Shown: positions 58,091 to 64,000 of the stretch, piece after piece
How the letters are laid out: every line of letters begins with the position of its first letter
Position numbering within the stretch: position 1 is the first letter of the stretch
Assembly (NCBI GenBank): GCA_015494715.1
Contig: WGAT01000071.1
Location: 17,591 to 81,590 of the forward strand
Direction: 5' to 3'
Length of the DNA: 64,000 bases
Origin: Campylobacterota bacterium
GTDB taxonomy: Bacteria > Campylobacterota > Campylobacteria > Campylobacterales > Nitratiruptoraceae
Notes under the pieces: generated by a model
The model's database searches: none
What the model was told of the DNA's origin: nothing
What the model saw: the letters and a program-made list of their open reading frames with translations, nothing else
Program-made: the position numbers and the translations under genes

Positions 58091-59547
58091 GGAGCTACCT
58101 TTACTACGCTCTCGTACAACCCGTCTTTTCTTTGAATTTTTTTGGTCTGGACATTTTTGTATCTGCGTTGAAGCAAATAGCGCATAAATGCGGCGATACG
58201 ATCTCGCTGCTCGTCTTTGGAGACAAGATCGACCAACACCTCTCTCGTGCCGTTTTGATCAATCGATTTGGTGCTCAAACGATAGGTATAAAGTGCCTTA
58301 ATCACATCGTTTATCATCCGCTCTCTATCAAGCTTTGCTTTTTGTATGAAAGGGATAGCCTCTAAAGTCTCTTCAATAATCTCGTTTTCTCTTTGCAAAG
58401 CGACTATTTTATTTTGAAGCTCTTTTTTCTCTTTTTTGAGTTTTCGCAATTTGGCCAAAGATTTTTTATTGGTCGATTTGATAGAGGTAAGCTCTCTTCT
58501 CTTTAGGCCGATGGCCTCTTGGATTTTGGATTCTTGGATGTCAAGATAGAGCCAAAACCCACCCACGACCAAAATCGCAAAAATTACCGCTATTCCATAT
58601 CGAAAGAGCTCGTAACGGTACCAAGGAACTCCCCGCTCGTAAAAATTGAGATTGATTTTTTGAGGCAAGCGATCATATTGGAGCACATAGTACGCTTGTG
58701 TGGCCAAGGAGCTTTGTTTTGGCTCCACACTACAACACACCAGCCTTTCATACTCTACACCAGAAATACCAAAAGAGTCAAATAGGCTATCTAATCCCTC
58801 AATCAGCTCTCCCTCAAAATCAAGAACGATACGATCAATCCGCTCCAAGCCGTAAAAGCTTCGTTTGTGATTGATCGCGTAAGCCAGTTTTTCAACCATT
58901 TTGAAAAAATGCTCTTGTACCATGTCAAAAATATGCATCTGCTCAGGAGCGTAGCGAGACTGCACAAGGCCGTTTTGGACTAAAAGCGTTTTTAAAAGAG
59001 TCAGCTCAATACCCATAGCTTTGGAAAGTTTGGATAAAGAGTCGATTGTGCGATAGCCGATATAGCGGCCCTTTTGATAAACTACGCCAAAAGCCTCCTC
59101 TGCACCCAAATAGATGATTAAATCATTCCTTTGACTCTTTGTATCCACATAAAGACTCTCATAGGCGATAAATCTAGGAAACAAGAGATCCAAAAAGCCG
59201 ATCTGACCCACATAAGGCTCAAACAGGGGATCTACATCCTCTTTGCACAGGGCAAAAGCTTCGATCAAATAATCCTCTTCTTGTGGCATCTGATATACAA
59301 GATAATCGATGACATACTCTTTATTGGGATCAAGACCCCCTTCATTGTACATCTTTAACTCTACTTGCACTGCCAGACGCTCTTGATCGATGGAGGATGG
59401 CAGTCGAAAGGTAAGCGTTATAACATAGCGTACGGGGACGAGGGCGCCTATACGAAATTTTTTCGCTTTTGAGGGCTCAATAGAAGAAAACTTCTCTCCG
59501 TCAAAAAGATAAAAACGCTCCTTATACAACAATACGGCCGCTTGCAT
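58087..59547 (-). CDS. PilM-PilN fusion, MshI/GspL-like
   Basis: The 486-residue protein combines an actin-like cytoplasmic PilM/GspL domain (1-300; DLIIYLGAEEAFGVVYQ, DRIVLDFEGELIEGL) with one membrane helix (about 315-335). A strongly charged coiled coil (345-405) and a C-terminal PilN-like periplasmic domain follow. INLNFYERG right before the membrane helix corresponds to the conserved INLLPxR-type N-terminal segment of PilN that docks into PilM. It forms the inner-membrane alignment complex with the PilO-like protein. Confidence 0.83.
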   Translation of the reverse strand: MQAAVLLYKERFYLFDGEKFSSIEPSKAKKFRIGALVPVRYVITLTFRLPSSIDQERLAVQVELKMYNEGGLDPNKEYVIDYLVYQMPQEEDYLIEAFALCKEDVDPLFEPYVGQIGFLDLLFPRFIAYESLYVDTKSQRNDLIIYLGAEEAFGVVYQKGRYIGYRTIDSLSKLSKAMGIELTLLKTLLVQNGLVQSRYAPEQMHIFDMVQEHFFKMVEKLAYAINHKRSFYGLERIDRIVLDFEGELIEGLDSLFDSFGISGVEYERLVCCSVEPKQSSLATQAYYVLQYDRLPQKINLNFYERGVPWYRYELFRYGIAVIFAILVVGGFWLYLDIQESKIQEAIGLKRRELTSIKSTNKKSLAKLRKLKKEKKELQNKIVALQRENEIIEETLEAIPFIQKAKLDRERMINDVIKALYTYRLSTKSIDQNGTREVLVDLVSKDEQRDRIAAFMRYLLQRRYKNVQTKKIQRKDGLYESVVKVAP

Positions 59548-59557
59548 CTACCCCTCC

Positions 59558-60013
59558 CTATCTCCTTTTGATTATAACATATCCGCTTTGGGGCAAAAGG
59601 ATAAACCGAACCTCTTTGGAGCGATAACGAAGCAAGAGCAACTCCTTAGGCTCGGCTATGGGAGCATTGAGTGTTAGATTGTCCTCAAGATGGGGTCTAC
59701 CAAAGGAGTCAAAACAGAGCGTCTTGTAAGAAGTCGCTATGTCGGCATGGAGAGTATAGTGCTTTTTTTTAGCTAATTTGAGCCAAGCTTCTTTTTGCAA
59801 ATCCACACACCCTACGCTGGCATTGATATCGGGCGTGGGATGTCGTTTGTCATACTGGATACCTTGATATTTGGCCCGAAGAAGCCGCATCTGCACAAAA
59901 TCGACATCCTCCAAAAGATGTTGGGGATGATAACTATACAAAGCCGCCACACTCAACACCCCTATAATAATCAAAACAAAAATGAGCTCTAAAAGAGTAA
60001 AAGCTCCCTTCAT
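59558..60013 (-). CDS. Minor pseudopilin (GspH/MshC-like)
   Basis: The 151-residue protein has a short leader MKGA and prepilin helix FTLLELIFVLIIIGVLSVAAL with Glu5. The globular domain has two cysteines (ASVGCVDL and LCFDSFG) spaced as in GspH/MshC-type minor pilins. The C-terminal FILLPQSGYVIIKRR is typical beta-rich. It overlaps the preceding P-like gene by 4 bp. Confidence 0.87.
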   Translation of the reverse strand: MKGAFTLLELIFVLIIIGVLSVAALYSYHPQHLLEDVDFVQMRLLRAKYQGIQYDKRHPTPDINASVGCVDLQKEAWLKLAKKKHYTLHADIATSYKTLCFDSFGRPHLEDNLTLNAPIAEPKELLLLRYRSKEVRFILLPQSGYVIIKRR

Positions 60014-60438
60014 GGTCTTTGTACGCTCCTTTGGGTAATACGAATGGGAGAAACTATTTTAGCCGAGGGCAAAGAGCGGACAAAGAGACGAATAATCATA
60101 TAGCCGTTGCTTTGGGGTGTCTGGATCACCACGGTATTAGCAGGCGTGCAGTTGGTGTTGTTGTGCTCGCTCTTTTGATAGATATAACAGCGCTCCACCA
60201 CGGCTACCGCCTCAAATTGACCATCAGGAGAGAAAAAACGCAAGTCGCTCTGATTGGCTTCTATTTTCATTAATGTCGCCTCTAAAGCACTTTGCATAAA
60301 AAGGCGGGCCTGCTCTTTATTGTAATTATCGGCAAAAAAGCGTACATGCAGCCTCGCATACGAAAGCGTAAGCGTGGCCAAACCGCTCAAGAGCAAAAGC
60401 ATAAAGATAGCCATCAACAAATTAAACCCTCTTTTCAT
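60010..60438 (-). CDS. MshP/PilX-like minor pilin lacking Glu5
   Basis: The 142-residue protein has a prepilin-like start MKRG-FNLLMAIFMLLLLSGLATLTL but the residue at mature position 5 is Met, not Glu. This is the pattern seen in PilX/MshP-type and GspK-like tip components. It has two cysteines in its C-terminal half and is otherwise featureless. The position among minor pseudopilins and next to an MshQ-like gene supports an MshP role. Confidence 0.72.
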   Translation of the reverse strand: MKRGFNLLMAIFMLLLLSGLATLTLSYARLHVRFFADNYNKEQARLFMQSALEATLMKIEANQSDLRFFSPDGQFEAVAVVERCYIYQKSEHNNTNCTPANTVVIQTPQSNGYMIIRLFVRSLPSAKIVSPIRITQRSVQRP

Positions 60439-60442
60439 CTTC

Positions 60443-61348
60443 TTAAAAGACTACTTTCGTCTTATCAAAATGGACTCGTACGCTTTGACCCAAAATAGGT
60501 TTATCGATATCAAGAATGAGACGGAGGGTAAAGTCTTGCTCCTTGACTCCAAAGCCCGCAACATGACGCATCAAAATGGTTGCTTGACCCGATCGATTAT
60601 CGCTTTTTGGATCGGCGCAAAAGCTCTCTCCCCGCCACGGCTTATAATCGTAAAAAAGCACTAAAGTATTTTTTTTTACATCAAGCCCCTCTAAACATTT
60701 GGCACTAGTATCTATATCGGCTCCTCTGGCCACCGCATAGGCGCTTTTGGCCAAGTAGTACTTTTCATAAAGCCATTTGGGCTTAACGGGATCGGTAATG
60801 GTGATGGTATGGGGAGGCCGAACGAGGATATCGTAGATAAGATTGCTGCTTCTTCCATGCCAACCAAAGGCATCTAAGAGCTGCTCACTGGTAAAACCTT
60901 TATCAAAAGTCCCGGCAAAAACGAGAGCGTGCCCGGAAAGATCGGCTACGATATCGGTATAGAGGCTATAGTCTGAAAATTGTTTGATGGAGCGTTGCAT
61001 ATCCACAAAGCCGCTATATAAGCCTGCTTCAAAGCTATCTTCATCAAAACCGATCCACTCCAAAATTTTGTACTTTGCTATATCTTGGATATCTCGGATC
61101 GGCTGAAAATCTTCGCCGTATGGATCGTAACCAATCGTAGTGGCCGGAATACGACTATGCAGCAGAGCGCTGAGCTGATCGAGCACTATTTGAGACTCTA
61201 AAGAGAGTTTTGTCATCTGCCGCACTTTAAAAGAGCGCAGTTTGAACGCCTGCAATCCTTTAAAAGAAGCGACTGCCAAGAAAGAGACGATCACTACGAC
61301 CACAATTAATTCTAATAGGGTAAAAGCGCCTTTTAGGGTCTTTTCCAT
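60443..61348 (-). CDS. Minor pseudopilin (MshO/GspJ-like)
   Basis: The 301-residue protein has leader MEKTLKGA and helix FTLLELIVVVVIVSFLAVASF with Glu5, followed by a large globular domain. The size resembles GspJ/PilW/MshO minor pilins, which help form the tip complex. It overlaps the preceding pseudopilin gene by 16 bp. There are two or more cysteines (SAKCLEG, ESFCADP). Confidence 0.83.
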   Translation of the reverse strand: MEKTLKGAFTLLELIVVVVIVSFLAVASFKGLQAFKLRSFKVRQMTKLSLESQIVLDQLSALLHSRIPATTIGYDPYGEDFQPIRDIQDIAKYKILEWIGFDEDSFEAGLYSGFVDMQRSIKQFSDYSLYTDIVADLSGHALVFAGTFDKGFTSEQLLDAFGWHGRSSNLIYDILVRPPHTITITDPVKPKWLYEKYYLAKSAYAVARGADIDTSAKCLEGLDVKKNTLVLFYDYKPWRGESFCADPKSDNRSGQATILMRHVAGFGVKEQDFTLRLILDIDKPILGQSVRVHFDKTKVVF

Positions 61349-61956
61349 GGGACCCTGTTGATACGGACTTGACCGATATTGGAGGAAAAATAGGTCAATT
61401 TGGCAAAGCTGCCCCCGATATCTCTTTGTTTGCTCAAAGGGGTCACATCTATGCTGACCATCTTTACATCGCTGCTTGTACCAGCTGGCTGAGTCAAAAA
61501 GGTTTGGTTAAAATCTTTTACATAACGCACCTGAATTTTTAATACATAGCTCCTCGTACCAGAAGAATTGGCGATCTTTTTCTCATATCCGGCAAAATCG
61601 TCGATATCGTTTGGAAACGACTCGCCGTCTGGGCCGATGGAAGAAGCTTCGATTTTATGACGGCAGTGTCTCGATCCGGCAAACCCTCCCGCTCGATAGA
61701 TATCCCACACGGGACAGCGATAAATATCCAAATACTCTTGAGGAATGAGGATCTCGTCGCTTTGGGTATTGCGCTCATCCCATGCGAGGACTCTTATCCA
61801 TCCCATCATCGCAATAGCGTTGGAAATCGCCTCTTCTTTGAGCATGGTAATAGAGCTCTTGGCCGAGATTTGGAGCACTTTAGGCAAAACGGCAAAGGCC
61901 AAAGAGATAAGAACCATCGAAAATATCAGCTCGATCAAAGTAAAAGAGCGCCTCAT
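61333..61956 (-). CDS. Minor pseudopilin (MshD/GspI-like)
   Basis: The 207-residue protein begins MRRS-FTLIELIFSMVLISLAFAVLP, with Glu5 and a very short leader. The region QISAKSSITMLKEEAISNAIAMM is an amphipathic helix. Two cysteines (YRCPVW, SRHCRHK) may pair. It overlaps the MshQ-like gene by 4 bp and the next pseudopilin by 16 bp. Confidence 0.84.
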   Translation of the reverse strand: MRRSFTLIELIFSMVLISLAFAVLPKVLQISAKSSITMLKEEAISNAIAMMGWIRVLAWDERNTQSDEILIPQEYLDIYRCPVWDIYRAGGFAGSRHCRHKIEASSIGPDGESFPNDIDDFAGYEKKIANSSGTRSYVLKIQVRYVKDFNQTFLTQPAGTSSDVKMVSIDVTPLSKQRDIGGSFAKLTYFSSNIGQVRINRVPWKRP

Positions 61957-64000
61957 CGAAATATTCTTACACCATGTTTATTAGCGGAGATATTTTGTTC
62001 AAAATGGACGCCGTCAATCGTACCGCTTTGTACCGGCGTGGTAAAATGCTTCGCAAAATAGCGATACTGGATACAAGGATGTGTAGTACAATCGCTAGAT
62101 GGATTAAAAGAGTAGCTTTTTGTAGGATCGTACGTAAACCAAAGCCATTGTGGAATATCTAGATGAATAAAAGCCCTCGGCTCTTTGGAGAGATTGCGAA
62201 TATGCACCCTATAGTAGCCAAAGCCTCGTTGTAAAGCGGCTTTTGCGCTTATAGCCGCATCCAAATCATTCAGAGCAAACCCTTTTTTGGGCACAAGTTT
62301 CAAAATAGTGCCATCTTGATTTTGGTGCAAATCCATAGCACCCCAACCCTCTAAAATCATTGGCTCTCCCCAATGGTAGACAAGTACGGGAAGTGTGAGA
62401 TTATCCTCCAATTTATGGGTAAAAAGATCATCGCTTTTTAACCTACCATAATAAAAGGAGGCCTCGCCGTCATTATCGTGCGTGGTACCATTGGCCTCCT
62501 TATCCGTTACATTGACCTCCAATAGATTGAATGTAAACGGCTCTACCGGCCGACTTGGATCTCTATCGAAATTAAAATAGATCGTAAGCTTGGTCGATCC
62601 ATTATGGTCGGTGGTAAAATTGGACGCTTCATACCCTTTGATAATTAGTATATCGTTTTTTTCTACGCTTTGCAAAGATCGGTTGAGGTCATAAGCGTCT
62701 TGAAGAATGTAGAGCAGACGATGAAGCAAAGGAGTAAAAAGAGTATTGTGGGAAAATGCGATATCGATATCTTTGGCATAGCAAAGGGCGTTGTAATTGA
62801 GAGTCGTTTGATTTTGAGCGTTTTGCGCCGTGATAAGAGCCGATATTCTTGCTGACATATTAAGATCATACGAGAGATAGGTAAAGTTTTTCTCCCTATC
62901 AAAGTCATATACGAAGCTCTGAATGGCAAAATGGTGCGGAATAAATCGCACCATCGTCTTTGCTCCTTGGATAAGACGCTGCGTCGTATTCGTATCGTCT
63001 CGATCTACCAAAGCAAACTCTTTACCATCCCTTTCATGAATCGATATGTTTAGCTCACCCACCTCTCCATAATTGGCTTCAATATTCTTGGCTATGCCGT
63101 TACTAAACGCAAAAGGGGCAAGGGTAAAGCCTCCGGTTATACATCTTCGATCGCTCTCCTTGGTCTCTATCTCAAAACTCTCATCTTTTGATTCGTTATA
63201 GTCTGGTACGAGATTTTTGGTATGACTTCTTGCTTCAAAAGTTACAAAAAATTTTTCTCCGGCCCTGATCCTTTTGCGACTTGGTATAATCACAAATCTT
63301 TCTGGTCGAATGGCAAACTCATCACTCGCATTGGTCTCGTTGCCCTCACTCTCCAAAGGGCAGTTTGCATCTTTATCTTTTACCCATGCAATATGCACGA
63401 TTGCTCGCCTCAGTGCTCGCGTACTCATAAAGCGGGGATTGCCTTGAGGAGTTTGTGCCGAAGTATTCATATCCAAAAACAGCCTTTTTTGCCACACAGA
63501 TACTCCAGTGGTTCTATTTTCTAGACGGACACAAACCGTCCCGTTAAACTCTTGATACCCACTTCCATTCTCATCTAAAGAGGCCACAACAAGAGCAAAC
63601 TCTTTATCGACAATTTTTGTAGAGATATTTCTATCCACAATAGCTCCATTACGATTTCTAAAGATATCCCAAGCATCAAACCGATACGAAAGCTGTGCAG
63701 ATTGGCAATAAAAAAGATTGCTTTTGGGCACGATGGCATATCTCCTATCCCCCGCTCTTTTCCAATAGAGCTGATAGTTGTCCTCTACCGACCACTCCTG
63801 ATGACGAAATTTTAGTTTGTGGTATCCTTTGCCTAAAAGGAAGCTTTTATGATGATCCGTCCTATCGGCTCCGTGTCCCCCATACCATCCAAGATACTTC
63901 CCGTCTATATGCACCTCGACCGCGTCATCCCCATTGACCGCAAAAGAGTAGGATCCATCCTTTGGGATATAGATATAGCCCTCAAAGATGCTCATATACC
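61953..64000 (-). CDS. MshQ-like surface protein with PA14 domain (partial)
   Basis: The frame is open to the window edge and continues upstream; 680 residues from an internal Met are visible. The first 90 residues form a PA14 domain (GYIYIPKDGSYSFAVNGDD, VHIDGKYLGWYGG, GKGYHKLKFRHQ), a carbohydrate-binding beta barrel. The rest matches the DUF6701/MshQ pattern, with VRFIPHHFAIQSF and a C-terminal beta region. MshQ proteins are large, exported products at the end of MSHA loci. This suggests an adhesin or tip-associated protein. It is the first visible gene of the pilus operon. Confidence 0.75.
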   Translation of the reverse strand, partial: YMSIFEGYIYIPKDGSYSFAVNGDDAVEVHIDGKYLGWYGGHGADRTDHHKSFLLGKGYHKLKFRHQEWSVEDNYQLYWKRAGDRRYAIVPKSNLFYCQSAQLSYRFDAWDIFRNRNGAIVDRNISTKIVDKEFALVVASLDENGSGYQEFNGTVCVRLENRTTGVSVWQKRLFLDMNTSAQTPQGNPRFMSTRALRRAIVHIAWVKDKDANCPLESEGNETNASDEFAIRPERFVIIPSRKRIRAGEKFFVTFEARSHTKNLVPDYNESKDESFEIETKESDRRCITGGFTLAPFAFSNGIAKNIEANYGEVGELNISIHERDGKEFALVDRDDTNTTQRLIQGAKTMVRFIPHHFAIQSFVYDFDREKNFTYLSYDLNMSARISALITAQNAQNQTTLNYNALCYAKDIDIAFSHNTLFTPLLHRLLYILQDAYDLNRSLQSVEKNDILIIKGYEASNFTTDHNGSTKLTIYFNFDRDPSRPVEPFTFNLLEVNVTDKEANGTTHDNDGEASFYYGRLKSDDLFTHKLEDNLTLPVLVYHWGEPMILEGWGAMDLHQNQDGTILKLVPKKGFALNDLDAAISAKAALQRGFGYYRVHIRNLSKEPRAFIHLDIPQWLWFTYDPTKSYSFNPSSDCTTHPCIQYRYFAKHFTTPVQSGTIDGVHFEQNISANKHGVRIFR

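Noticed and set aside
1..64000. CRISPR arrays, tRNA and rRNA genes
   Set aside because: No regularly spaced repeats seen; the intergenic gaps were read and none holds a cloverleaf or rRNA segment.

Overview
The window looks like a core chromosomal segment of a Campylobacterota (Epsilonproteobacteria) bacterium, probably an environmental lineage rather than a pathogen. Three things point there. First, the block rpmE-rsmI-rlmB-membrane protein-periplasmic protein-aminotransferase-hom-yraN-trxA-trxB reproduces a gene order I recall from Campylobacter. Second, glutamine synthetase lacks the adenylylation tyrosine, as I recall for Helicobacter. Third, the secretin/ATPase/platform genes follow the Campylobacter transformation system (Cts) order. 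Promoters mostly show a strong TATAAT -10 box with weak -35 boxes, also typical of the group. Genes are very tightly packed, with many 4-bp ATGA overlaps. I see no rRNA, tRNA or CRISPR array. The genus cannot be fixed from sequence alone.

Layout. 1-3065 (minus): ankyrin protein, Uma2-type nuclease, tRNA hydroxylase TrhP, purE and a partial DUF89 gene. 3119-6355 (plus): histidinol phosphatase, then glnA overlapping a glutaminase gene. 6352-7485 (minus): zinc ribbon, Kbp-like and YidB-like proteins. 7559-9193 (plus): a Kef-type antiporter whose 3' end runs into a tnpB-less IS200/IS605 relic that keeps an omega-RNA-like scaffold. 9385-17597 (minus): an eight-gene operon alaS-membrane protein-speD-maf-kinase-bioF-ABC ATPase-PBP1A. 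17699-22546: ftsI diverging from ftsW-murG-lipoprotein. 22533-32000: diguanylate cyclases, panC, prfB, a 30-residue membrane peptide with a strong promoter, an ABC ATPase, rpsB-tsf, bcp, DUF523 and an aldehyde dehydrogenase. 32109-36364 (plus): ilvE-SPFH protein-hisIE-RNase T2, then yfdX. 36535-49676 (minus): radical SAM protein, purF, dapB, trxB, trxA, yraN, a cysteine-type formate dehydrogenase, a second IS605-like right end, hom and the conserved block up to rpmE.

49968-64000 is the most system-like region. It is a minus-strand operon encoding an MSHA-type IV pilus or DNA-uptake machine in the order Q-like, three pseudopilins interrupted by a P-like protein, then I-J-K-L-M-N-E-G. It converges with two pseudopilin genes on the plus strand that are preceded by a flagellar sigma-28-like promoter. 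The K-L-M-N-E-G part matches Campylobacter ctsR-D-P-X-E-F one to one. The MshQ-like protein carries a PA14 domain.

The most unusual signals are two solitary IS200/IS605-type right ends with intact RNA-like folds (9164-9327 and about 43586-43706), each lying at the 3' end of a host gene and each without a tnpB/iscB gene. Others are a perfect hairpin inside the glnA-glsA overlap, an 11-bp inverted repeat enclosing a -10-like box upstream of trxB, structured leaders before rpsB, rpmE and ilvE, and two unlisted membrane peptides of 30 and 33 residues.
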